Below are positions 1 through 6,710 of a stretch of DNA of 6,731 nucleotides, one piece after another; within the stretch, counting starts at the first letter, position 1; the number at the start of each line of letters is the position of its first letter. The stretch is from an uncultured Alistipes sp. (GTDB taxonomy: Bacteria > Bacteroidota > Bacteroidia > Bacteroidales > Rikenellaceae), in NCBI GenBank assembly GCA_900549685.1, contig UROX01000141.1, positions 1 to 6,731 on the forward strand. Direction: 5' to 3'. The position numbers and the translations under genes were made by a program. The notes under the pieces are model-generated. The model was not told the DNA's origin, ran no database searches, and was given only the letters and a program-made list of their open reading frames with translations.

Positions 1-447
1 CCAATATTGTTTCCCCCAGACGAACAGCAAAGCCCAGCGGACGAATCGGGCGCCTTTGCCGATCAGCATCAGAACGGCCGATTTCTTGAAATCGACTTTG
101 TAAAAGCCGAGGGCGATGGCGAATACATCGCCGATGAAGGGCAGCCAGGTCAGCAGGGCGAGCAAGGCTCCGAAGCGGTCTACCTTGTCTTTGTGCCGCA
201 CGAGGGTGGCGTGTTCGACCCGCAGGTATTTTTCGATCCACTCCCATTTGCCGATCCATCCCAGCCAGTAAGAGGTCAGGCCGCCCGCCCAGTTGCCCAG
301 CGTGGCGACCGATACGCTCAGACAGACGTCGCCTCCTGCGGCCAGCATGCCGAGCAGCAATACGTCGGAACTGAACGGAACCACCGTCGCCGCGATGAAC
401 GAGCCGATGAATAATCCGATATAACCGAGGTCGAGCAATCCTTCCAT
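1..447 (-). CDS. yqaA: YqaA-family (VTT/DedA-related) inner-membrane protein, C-terminus cut by window edge
   Basis: The minus-strand frame stays open from an ATG at 445-447 to the window edge and gives 149 residues with no stop yet. The product is very hydrophobic. Residues 7-38 hold a re-entrant/TM-like stretch with PFSSDVLL, followed by ATLGNWAGGLTSYWLG at about 48-63. A charged cytoplasmic-like loop covers about 67-91, then come LLALLTWLPFIGDVFAIALGF (about 95-115) and a last hydrophobic segment with GKGARFVRWALLF (130-142). This order (P-SS-V, GN-GGLT, W-P-GD, GK-RF) is the one known from E. coli YqaA, which is about 142 residues, so only a few C-terminal residues are probably missing. 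The wider VTT/DedA superfamily has been linked to lipid scrambling or transport and membrane homeostasis, but YqaA itself has no firmly known substrate. The start at 447 fits the family N-terminus. An in-frame ATG at 511-513 would add 22 residues (MIALYPRRSGS...) that do not look like family sequence. Neither start has a clear ribosome binding site. It stands alone, with 1.3 kb of gene-free DNA upstream. Confidence 0.88.
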   Translation of the reverse strand, partial: MEGLLDLGYIGLFIGSFIAATVVPFSSDVLLLGMLAAGGDVCLSVSVATLGNWAGGLTSYWLGWIGKWEWIEKYLRVEHATLVRHKDKVDRFGALLALLTWLPFIGDVFAIALGFYKVDFKKSAVLMLIGKGARFVRWALLFVWGKQYW

Positions 448-1753
448 GTCCGATGCGAGTTTGAGAATATGAGGACCGACAGAACCGCTCCGTCGGGGAT
501 ATAAAGCGATCATATACTTTCGGGATCCCTGCCTTTGCCGTCGTCTCGCTTCCCGGACTGCGATCCTAACCGTCGCTCGAACCGGAGGACGGGGGAGGGT
601 CTGGGTACGGAATCCATGGCTGCGGATCCCGGAGTAGGAGCGGGGATCGCGACCGAAACCGGTCTGTCGAAATATATGATTGCCGATGTAAAAATAGCGA
701 TCTTTTCGGTTCCGGCCTCGTCCGTCGGACCGGAATAGGCGTTTTCCTCGATTATATGCTTCGAATGAAACGGCCTTTGTCTTGGCCTTTCCCGCTTTTC
801 GGGCAGAACCTTGTCCCGTTTTTGTGGGGGACCGACTTGGAAATGTGGCCTGTGACCGAGGGGTACAGCGGTCGGATCAGAAAAATTATAGGGAACTTCG
901 GTATATCGGAACATGTATGCAGGATGGGAGCATACAGTCTCTGTGCTTTCAAGATATGCCGTCGCCCCGAATATTATAAGGGCCGCGCGCCCGATCCCGG
1001 ATCGGGCGTTTCGCCGATGCGTCTGTTTCCGGAATGCGGTGCGTCTGTTCGCTTGGCAGGCCAGCTCTGCGCTTCCGGATCCGCCTGTTCGGATTCGGGG
1101 AAAAGGAAAACAGAGCCATGCGGCGGATTTTGTCGTTGCGCGGATGCGGGGCGGGTCGAGGTCTTTCCTGCATTTCTCGAGGGAAACATGTTCCGGTACG
1201 TGTCTGCGCCGGCCGGTGCGTTGCGAAAAGCCTCTCCGTAGACGAAAAGCGACGTGACGGGAGCCTGTCGGCGATGGTATCGTTTCGGTCCTAAGACCGT
1301 CTCCGAATGACAGTTGTTTCGTCGCGGCAGGGGACGTGTTCCGACTTCCTTCCGCCTTGTTTTGGGGTTGCGACTTCCGCTCGCGTTAGATTTTTTCCGT
1401 GTTGTCCGAACCTGCAAAAATCTCAGCGTATGCTGTCGGAAATCCGGACGTGGATAAAATCAAGTGACTCCATCGATTTACAAGACTTCCGAATCCCAGT
1501 GCCTCTACGGGCCGTACCGGATTCGCGTCGCCGTCCGAAGCGGAAGCGCGAATACGGTTCTGCCGCGGGAACTGTTATCGGTCCGAGCGGGACGCGGTCG
1601 AAAAAACGACAGGGGGAAATGGTATCTGTTTTTTGCTCGATTGTTAAGGTGAGAGGCGATTTTCGCGGTGTCTTTAAAGACTCCGTTAGGGAGGGAATCG
1701 ATCCGAAAATGCGGCCTGTGGGCATGAAATCCTGCGGTCGGGTTTGAAAAATC
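448..1753. other. gene-free stretch of about 1.3 kb
   Basis: Open frames exist on both strands here (for example 756-1241 plus, 974-1417 minus, 1307-1747 plus), but they overlap each other. Their translations are rich in Arg, Pro, Ser and Cys, lack family motifs, and show no sustained hydrophobic or domain-like pattern. They look like chance frames in G+C-rich DNA. I see no tRNA, tmRNA, RNase P or SRP RNA signature. The promoter of the yqaA-like gene should lie here on the minus strand. A/T-rich patches at about 669-700 contain near-matches to the -7 box (TATATTTC, TATTTTTA on the minus strand) without a clear -33 partner. Small inverted repeats occur at 914-936 (7-bp arms, 9-nt loop) and 1286-1299 (5-bp arms). 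The strongest structure is the hairpin at 988-1008, listed separately. A degraded gene, an unannotated small RNA or a long regulatory spacer are all possible. Confidence 0.6.
988..1011 (+). terminator. perfect 9-bp hairpin followed by TTT; possible orphan terminator
   Basis: The arms CGCCCGATC (988-996) and GATCGGGCG (1000-1008) pair perfectly around a 3-nt loop (CCG) and are followed on the plus strand by TTTCG. The stem is G+C-rich and compact like an intrinsic terminator, but the T run is only three bases. On the minus strand no T tract follows. No plus-strand gene precedes it, so what it would terminate is unknown. It could instead be a protein-binding palindrome or a repeat element. Confidence 0.4.
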
Positions 1754-1810
1754 AAACGACGACCGATCCGGCCGACGAGAATTTTCCCGTCGGACCGGAT
1801 CGGTCGGTTT
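1754..1810 (-). terminator. strong intrinsic terminator after the PfkB-family kinase
   Basis: A long stem lies 22 nt past the kinase stop codon. Positions 1760-1771 pair with 1795-1806 (12 bp), and 1772-1777 pair with 1788-1793 (6 bp), with a single-base bulge at 1794 and a 10-nt loop at 1778-1787. The outer bases AAAC (1754-1757) and GTTT (1807-1810) can also pair across a small internal loop. Read on the minus strand, the stem is followed by GTTTGATTTTTC, a T-rich tail. It should therefore end kinase transcription. On the plus strand only GGTTTC follows, so any activity in that direction would be weaker. A short secondary inverted repeat (1742-1747 with 1752-1757) overlaps the tail. Confidence 0.85.
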
Positions 1811-1832
1811 CACATATAGGCCGGTCCGGCGA

Positions 1833-2834
1833 TCAGAGCAGTCTTTCGCCCCGTTCCACTTCGGCGACCATCCGGTCGATTTCCTGCCAGACTGTTTCCG
1901 GGAATGTCGTGCCTGTCACTTCGATCACCCTGCCGGCGGCGATGGCGCCGATTGTGCCGCATTGTTTCATCGAGAGTCCTTTGCAAAGCCCGGAGAGGAA
2001 TCCAGCGGCGTAGAAGTCGCCGGCGCCGGTCGTGTCGATCCTGCGGGCTTCGGCCAGAATGCCGACGTGCTCGGTCTGTCCTTCGTATCGGATGTAGGCG
2101 CCCTGCGTGCCGACTTTCACCACGGCCAGTTCGCAGCGTCGGGCGATCCGGTCGAGTGCTTCGAGCGGATCCGACGAACCGGTGAAGGCCTGCGCCTCCT
2201 GTTCGTTGGCGAAGAGAATGTCCACGCACTCGTCCGTCAGTCCTTGCAAGAAATCGAGATTCTCCTCGACCACGTTGAAGCTGGCCAGATCGAGTGCTAC
2301 CTTCATGCCGAGGGATTTGGCTGTGCGGACGGCATGGGCGATCAGTTCGTGATCCTGCACCAGATAGCCTTCGATATAGAGACAGTCGTAGCCGTCGAGG
2401 ATGCGGGCGTCGATTTCGTCCCGCTTCATTTCGAGCGCGGCACCCAATGAGGTGCACATCGTGCGTTCGCCGTCGGCCGACACCAGCGAGATACAGCGGC
2501 CCGAAGGCCGGTCGCTCCGGAAAATGTGCGGGTCGATGCCCTGTTCTTTCATTGCCTGCTCGAAAAAGTCGCCGGTTTCGTCGCGGCCTACCTTGCCGAT
2601 GTATCCGACCTCTGTTCCCAGACGGGCCATGGCCCGGATCGTGTTCGAGGCCGAACCTCCGAGCGAAAGCGTCCGGGGCATGGCCGAAGCGCGGGTCGCT
2701 ATGCGGTGTTGCAGGTCGGTATCCACGAGGTGCATGCCGCCCCGCTTCAGATCGAAGGTGTCGATGATTTCGTCGGTCTCCAGTCGGATGAGGATGTCCG
2801 TCAGGGCATTGCCCATTCCGATAACGTTTTTCAT
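1833..2834 (-). CDS. PfkB-family (ribokinase superfamily) kinase, adenosine-kinase-like
   Basis: This cytoplasmic kinase of 333 residues transfers the ATP gamma-phosphate to a hydroxymethyl group of a sugar or nucleoside. The N-terminal signature is GMGNALTDIL (6-15). The substrate-binding glycine motif GGSASNTIRAMARLG spans 59-73, KVGRDETGDFF is at 81-91, and the NxxE motif involved in Mg/phosphate binding is NEQE at 210-213. The anion-hole and catalytic-base motif DTTGAGD is at 267-273, with Asp273 as the expected base. Length and motif spacing are normal for the family, and nothing is missing. The GGSASNT motif and the DLASFNVVEENL segment (182-193) resemble proteins usually annotated as adenosine kinase or 'PfkB family carbohydrate kinase' in Bacteroidota, but the substrate cannot be fixed from sequence alone. 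The ATG at 2832-2834 is the start because the family N-terminus begins immediately there; the frame stays open farther upstream only because it runs antisense-like through uvrC. No Shine-Dalgarno is visible. A promoter and a hairpin-rich leader precede it, and a terminator follows. Confidence 0.93.
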   Translation of the reverse strand: MKNVIGMGNALTDILIRLETDEIIDTFDLKRGGMHLVDTDLQHRIATRASAMPRTLSLGGSASNTIRAMARLGTEVGYIGKVGRDETGDFFEQAMKEQGIDPHIFRSDRPSGRCISLVSADGERTMCTSLGAALEMKRDEIDARILDGYDCLYIEGYLVQDHELIAHAVRTAKSLGMKVALDLASFNVVEENLDFLQGLTDECVDILFANEQEAQAFTGSSDPLEALDRIARRCELAVVKVGTQGAYIRYEGQTEHVGILAEARRIDTTGAGDFYAAGFLSGLCKGLSMKQCGTIGAIAAGRVIEVTGTTFPETVWQEIDRMVAEVERGERLL

Positions 2835-2979
2835 AGTGTCGAGAGTTAGTGTTTGCGTCGGATTCTCCGATCCCGGCGGAATGCGGCGGAACGCTCGGCC
2901 GCATCGCGTCGTTTCCCGGAACGGGGATACGGCCGGCTCGGTTGCCTGCAGGAGCGGAGCCGGGTGTGTCCGGTTTCCG
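2835..2979 (-). promoter_or_regulatory. hairpin-rich 5' leader of the kinase gene
   Basis: If transcription begins from the promoter at 2980-3011, the kinase mRNA has a leader of roughly 140 nt. It contains two 7-bp stem-loops: 2933-2939 with 2957-2963 (17-nt loop that itself contains the palindrome CCTGCAGG at 2945-2952), and 2881-2887 with 2898-2904 (10-nt loop). A smaller 4-bp stem around a GAA loop sits between them, near 2916-2926. I do not recognise a known riboswitch consensus. The structures could be regulatory, could protect the mRNA, or could arise by chance in G+C-rich DNA. Confidence 0.35.
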
Positions 2980-3011
2980 CAAATATGCCTTTTTTTCACG
3001 GGAATCCCAAA
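2980..3011 (-). promoter_or_regulatory. candidate Bacteroidota-type promoter for the kinase gene
   Basis: On the minus strand TTTG (3011-3008) is followed by a 20-nt spacer and CATATTTG (2987-2980). This compares with the Bacteroidota primary sigma consensus of TTTG, about 19-21 nt, then TAnnTTTG; one base of the -7 box differs. It lies just past the uvrC stop codon and would give the kinase its own transcription start at about 2974. The A-run in the spacer (minus strand, 2996-2990) is not in a terminator context. Confidence 0.45.
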
Positions 3012-3034
3012 TCGGAGCGGAGTCCGTCCTGAGC

Positions 3035-4981
3035 TTATTTCCGGGAAGCGGCCGAGATGTCGTCCGTCTCCTGTGCCGGTCGGTCCGGAGCGTCGGACGG
3101 CCCGGCGGTCGTGTCGAGCGGGATGCCGGAGGTCTGTTCGGGTTCTGCGGAGGATTGTCCGGCGGCGAAATAACGGATCACTTCGCGGGCGCGTTGCCGG
3201 CCGATTGTTTCGGCGAGTTCCTCTTCGGGGGCTTTGCGGATGTTGGAGATCGTGCGGTAGCGCTTGAGCAGTTTGTCGATCGATCGGTCGCCGAGCGAGG
3301 GGATGCTTTCGAGTTCGCTTCGGATGAAGGCCAGCGAGCGTTTCTTGCGGTGGAACGTGATGCCGAAGCGGTGTGCTTCGTCGCGGATGTGCATCAGCAC
3401 TTTCAGCGCCTCGCTGTTGCGGTCCAGGTAGTAGGGCATCGGGTCGTGCGGGAAATAGACTTCCTCGATGCGTTTGGCCAGCCCCACGATGGCGATCCGG
3501 TGCTCCAGTCCCAGCTCCCGGAGAATGCCGTAGGCGAAACTGAGCTGTCCCTTGCCGCCGTCCACGACGATCAGCTGGGGCAGCTCCGCGTTCTCGGCCA
3601 GCAGGCGGGAGTAGCGTCTGCCGACGATTTCGCGCATGGAGGCGAAGTCGTTGGCGCCCACGACGGTTTTGATGTTGAAATGGCGGTATTCCTTGCGCGA
3701 GGGTTTGCCGTCGCGGAAGACGACGCACGAGGCCACGGGATTGGTGCCCTGAAGGTTCGAGTTGTCGAAGCATTCGATGTGGCGCGGCGCGACGTTCAGG
3801 TGGAGTTCTTTCTGCAGCGTGGCCATCACCCGGTCGGTGTGGCGGGCCGGATCCTTGATTTCGATCTGTTTGAGCTTTTCGAGCCGGTATACCCTGCCGT
3901 TGCGTTCGGAGAGTTCCAGCAGCCTCAGCTTGTCGCCGCGTTGGGGTACGGTGAATACGGTTCCCTCGAACACGCCCGGTGCGGGCAGCAGCGGAACGAC
4001 CGCCTCGCGCGAGAGACGGCCCGAGAGCTTTTCGGAAATCGTTCCGATTGCGTAGGTCAGGATGTCCCGCGGCGAGTCCTCGAGACCGGGTTTCAGTTCG
4101 ACCGTGAACGAATTGACCACGGCGCCGTCGGCGATGCGCATGAAGTTGCAGAACGCGGCGTCCTCGTCGGCGACCAGCGAGAATACGTCGAGGTCGGAGA
4201 GCGTGTTGCTCACGACGACCGATTTGCTCTGGTAACCGGAGAGGATTTCCATTTTCTTTTTCCAGGCGGCGGCTTCCTCGAACCGCAGAGCCGCGGCGGC
4301 TTCGGTCATTTTTTCTTTCAGGTAGTTCGTCGTGCTCCGCGTGTCGCCCTTGAGCAGCGTCGCGACCATACCGATGCTTTCGCGGTAGCTCTCTTCGGAT
4401 TGCAATCCGACGCACGGGCCTTTGCAGTTGCCGATATGGTATTCCAGACAAACGTTGTAGCGGCCGCGGGCGATGGCTTCGGGCGAAAGATTCAGCGAGC
4501 AGGTCCTCAGGGCGTAGATGCCATGCACCAGTTCCAGCACCGTCTTCTGGACGTAGACCGAGGCGTAGGGACCGAAATACTGCGAGCCGTCGCGCTCGCG
4601 CTTGCGCGTCGAGAGCACGCGCGGGAACGCCTCGTTGCGGATGGCGATCCATGGATAGGTCTTGTCGTCCTTGAGCAGGATGTTGTAGCGGGGCTGGAGG
4701 TTCTTTATCATGTTGTTCTCCAGCAGAAACGCTTCGTTCTCCGTAGCGACGACCGTGTGCCGAAGGTCGGCTATCTTCGTGACCATCACCCTCACTTTGG
4801 GGCTTTCGTTGGCTTTCGACGTGAAGTAGGAGTAAACCCTCCGACGGAGATTTTTCGCCTTGCCCACATAGATCACCCGTCCGTCCGATCCGAGAAACTG
4901 GTAAACGCCTGGCGACTCGGGCAACAGGGCTACTTTTTCCTTGAGGGCGGCGATGCGTTCGGATGCGTTCATTTCGTTCAT
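3035..4981 (-). CDS. uvrC: UvrC, excinuclease ABC subunit C
   Basis: UvrC is the dual-incision nuclease of UvrABC nucleotide excision repair. It joins the UvrB-DNA damage complex and cuts on both sides of the lesion. The 648-residue protein has a GIY-YIG domain at the N-terminus (GVYQF at 25-29, YVGKAKNLRRR at 38-48, metal-binding Glu88 in AFLLENNMIK) for the 3' incision. Next comes a four-cysteine set matching the known [4Fe-4S] ligands (Cys161, 178, 186, 190), then a UVR helix pair for UvrB binding (about 218-247, KMTEAAAALRFEEAAAWKKK). The RNase H-like domain for the 5' incision has Asp406, Asp445, Asp474 and His537 in the right contexts (CFDNSN, ANDFASM, VVDGGKGQ, RDEAHRF). Two helix-hairpin-helix motifs follow at about 553-607. 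The last 40 residues are a Pro/Ser/Thr/Asp-rich tail beyond the usual end (E. coli UvrC is 610 residues). The start is ATG at 4979-4981; Met4 is an alternative. Upstream, TATTTTAG (minus, 5005-4998) resembles a -7 box, but the only TTTG nearby (5041-5038) is too far away to be convincing. Confidence 0.98.
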   Translation of the reverse strand: MNEMNASERIAALKEKVALLPESPGVYQFLGSDGRVIYVGKAKNLRRRVYSYFTSKANESPKVRVMVTKIADLRHTVVATENEAFLLENNMIKNLQPRYNILLKDDKTYPWIAIRNEAFPRVLSTRKRERDGSQYFGPYASVYVQKTVLELVHGIYALRTCSLNLSPEAIARGRYNVCLEYHIGNCKGPCVGLQSEESYRESIGMVATLLKGDTRSTTNYLKEKMTEAAAALRFEEAAAWKKKMEILSGYQSKSVVVSNTLSDLDVFSLVADEDAAFCNFMRIADGAVVNSFTVELKPGLEDSPRDILTYAIGTISEKLSGRLSREAVVPLLPAPGVFEGTVFTVPQRGDKLRLLELSERNGRVYRLEKLKQIEIKDPARHTDRVMATLQKELHLNVAPRHIECFDNSNLQGTNPVASCVVFRDGKPSRKEYRHFNIKTVVGANDFASMREIVGRRYSRLLAENAELPQLIVVDGGKGQLSFAYGILRELGLEHRIAIVGLAKRIEEVYFPHDPMPYYLDRNSEALKVLMHIRDEAHRFGITFHRKKRSLAFIRSELESIPSLGDRSIDKLLKRYRTISNIRKAPEEELAETIGRQRAREVIRYFAAGQSSAEPEQTSGIPLDTTAGPSDAPDRPAQETDDISAASRK

Positions 4982-5477
4982 TTGCTGTTTCGGGAGACTA
5001 AAATATCAAAAAATCGGACAGCACGGCTCGCCGACCGCAAAAGAAACTTCCCTGTCTGTGTCTGCGGGATTTTCTTCGTCGCGGTCGCGTGCTCGGGAGA
5101 TTACGGATTTTTCCGATGCAGACAAGGTGCCGGGGGCGATGTATACTCGCCTCTCTTTGCGAAAGATCCTGTCTCCCGGACTTGTTGGGATCGGTTCGCA
5201 GAGGCTGTGCACAGGCTGCACTCGTTCTGTGAATGGGGCATTCGGTTGCTGGAAAACGTGCAATACCGGTGCCGGAACATTCGCTCCGGCCTATCCGATG
5301 GGAAAGCGCGTGTCGAAATGCGGTGCATCGTGCGGAGGAATGTGGATAGGTGTTCTGTCCGTCGGAGAGTATCCGGGAGATTCGGTGCCGGTTTGCGTTC
5401 GGGCCGTGTCGTTCTCATACCGTCGTCGGATATCCGTTCCGAGAAGAAGCCGTGCTGCCGTGGAATTTGCAGGGCGC
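4982..5477. other. intergenic gap without a recognisable gene
   Basis: This 496-bp gap separates the uvrC start from the end of the ATPase gene. Overlapping frames on both strands (5101-5481 minus, 5006-5263 minus, and plus-strand frames running on from the uvrC antisense) give low-complexity, Arg/Pro/Ser-rich translations without motifs. The uvrC promoter is expected near 4998-5041, where the DNA turns A/T-rich. Short palindromes are CTGTGCACAG (5205-5214), a 6-bp hairpin at 5271-5290 with an 8-nt loop, and CGGATATCCG (5427-5436). None is followed by a T tract on the minus strand, so I find no clear terminator for the ATPase gene. Confidence 0.6.
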
Positions 5478-6710
5478 TCAACGGACGTCGCTCAGGAATG
5501 CGTCTGCGTCGGTGATCTCGATTTCGTAGCCGTCGATCGCGATGCGGTCCGAGAGGTCGGCCGTGACGATCGTACCGCTTTTCGCACCCGTTTCCCGAAG
5601 CGCATGGACGAGGCCCTCTTTCTTGGTCTCCATCCGGTCGGGATCGTCTTCGTAACAGGTCTGTATGCAGCGCACCGTGCCGTCTTCGTCCGTAGCGACG
5701 AAGTCGCAGCCTCCCGCTCCGCCGGTGTAGTGGATCGACCTGTTGTTTCTGCGCAGATGGTTGAAGATCAGTGTCTCGAACGTCCGTTCGCGATCGGGCG
5801 CATCTTCATGCGAAAGGGCGCCCATCAGGGCCGTGTCGCAGGCGTAGACCTTGCGGGGATTGATCGCCTGGCGGGCCGGATTGTCGCTGTATACTGATAC
5901 GAAGCTCACGAGTCCGGCCTGTTCCGTGAGCGCCATGTGTTCGGCGGCTGTGCTGACGGCTTTTATTTTCAGCTGTTCTCTCAGTTTGTTGGCCGTCACG
6001 AATGTCCCGCTCGAGGCGATGAGCCTCAGGGCGACACGTTGCAGCGTACTGCGGTCGCGTACGCCGCCGGCGACGATGACATCGCGGGTGACGATCTCGT
6101 CATAAAGTTCGTGCAGCGCCGAGGGCGTGTGTTTTTTCAGAATGCCGGGAAAACAACCTCGCGACATGTAATCGTTTACGGCCTGGAGGCTGCCTTTTTT
6201 GTGGGTGAAGTCCAGAAATTCGTTGTAGGAAAAAGGTTCCAGTCTGCGAGTGGTGAAAAGTGCGTTCGTCCGCTCGCCCGGGTTCTCGCGCATCTGCCGT
6301 TCGATTCCGAGCAGCGTGCCGAGCGAGACCGTTGCGACGATTTTGACCCCCTGTTCGATTTTTTGCCGGCAATAGTCGATCCATCCGACTGTGTTGTCGA
6401 TCCGGTTCAGCAGCAGAATGCCTTTGCCCGAGTCGTTCAGAATGCGGTCGAATTTTACGAAATCGCCCGCATCGAAGCCTGCCAGCCGCGGATCGCCGAA
6501 ATCGGTGTACCATGCTTCGGGATATTCGTTCTGTAACATCCGGGTGAGCAGGGCGGTGCGACCGCAGCCGCGCATGCCGCCGATAAGCAGGACTCGGTCG
6601 GTGAGATAAGGCATCGAATTCATAATTTCGCGGGGATGTCCTGTCGTTTGGTCGGCGAGCATTCTGCGCTGCTTGGCTGCTATGTTTTCTATGGCTGTCC
6701 TCTGGATCAT
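5478..6710 (-). CDS. AAA_14/DUF4143 (COG1373-like) ATPase family protein with degenerate Walker motifs
   Basis: The 410-residue product has the two-part layout of the COG1373 family: an N-terminal AAA_14 P-loop domain (about 35-170) and a DUF4143 region (about 200-405). Recognisable family marks are LLIGGMRGCGRTALL (41-55) at the Walker A position, GILLLNRIDNTVGW (97-110) at the Walker B position, and VATVSLGTLLG (125-135) at sensor 1. After these come RRLEPFSYNEFLDF (155-168), CFPGILKK (186-193), YDEIVTRDVI (203-212), VYACDTALMGAL (288-299) and the nuclease-fold-like FETLIFNHL...CDFVA...IQTCYE (311-354). Walker A Lys is Arg51, and the Walker B Asp-Glu pair is Asn102-Arg103, so normal ATP binding and hydrolysis are doubtful. 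The family's role is not established. The start is taken at ATG 6708-6710 because MIQRT matches the common MI-R opening of the family. The frame remains open for the seven codons to the window edge, so an earlier start cannot be ruled out. There are no frameshifts or internal stops. It is either a diverged pseudo-ATPase or an unusual but active variant. Confidence 0.88.
   Translation of the reverse strand: MIQRTAIENIAAKQRRMLADQTTGHPREIMNSMPYLTDRVLLIGGMRGCGRTALLTRMLQNEYPEAWYTDFGDPRLAGFDAGDFVKFDRILNDSGKGILLLNRIDNTVGWIDYCRQKIEQGVKIVATVSLGTLLGIERQMRENPGERTNALFTTRRLEPFSYNEFLDFTHKKGSLQAVNDYMSRGCFPGILKKHTPSALHELYDEIVTRDVIVAGGVRDRSTLQRVALRLIASSGTFVTANKLREQLKIKAVSTAAEHMALTEQAGLVSFVSVYSDNPARQAINPRKVYACDTALMGALSHEDAPDRERTFETLIFNHLRRNNRSIHYTGGAGGCDFVATDEDGTVRCIQTCYEDDPDRMETKKEGLVHALRETGAKSGTIVTADLSDRIAIDGYEIEITDADAFLSDVR

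Noticed and set aside
7..414. A 135-codon plus-strand frame at the left edge.
   Set aside because: It is the antisense of the YqaA-like gene, whose minus-strand translation matches the family along its length.
756..1241. A possible 161-residue plus-strand protein in the gene-free stretch.
   Set aside because: It is Cys/Arg/Pro-rich, has no recognisable motif, overlaps several equally plausible frames on both strands, and reads through the 988-1008 hairpin.
1307..1747. A possible 146-residue plus-strand protein running up to the terminator.
   Set aside because: No domain-like pattern and heavy overlap with a minus-strand frame of similar quality. Treated as chance.
1810..2982. A 390-codon minus-strand frame over the kinase gene.
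   Set aside because: It is a different frame of the kinase coding sequence, Arg/His/Pro-rich and without motifs.
1833..4652. A 939-codon minus-strand open frame that appears to fuse a long Arg/Pro-rich N-terminus to the kinase.
   Set aside because: The part upstream of 2834 is an out-of-frame reading of uvrC and the intergenic gap. The real kinase begins at 2834 with its family N-terminus.
4998..5041. A uvrC promoter made of TTTG (5041-5038) and TATTTTAG (5005-4998), minus strand.
   Set aside because: The spacer of 32 nt is much longer than the usual 19-21 nt, so the pair was not listed as a feature.
5271..5290. A hairpin in the gap downstream of the ATPase gene considered as its terminator.
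   Set aside because: Only 6-bp arms with an 8-nt loop, no T tract on the minus strand, and about 190 nt past the stop codon.
2849..5515. An 888-codon open frame on the plus strand opposite uvrC.
   Set aside because: It is the antisense of uvrC in G+C-rich DNA. The minus-strand frame has all UvrC motifs and catalytic residues, whereas the plus-strand translation shows no family motif.
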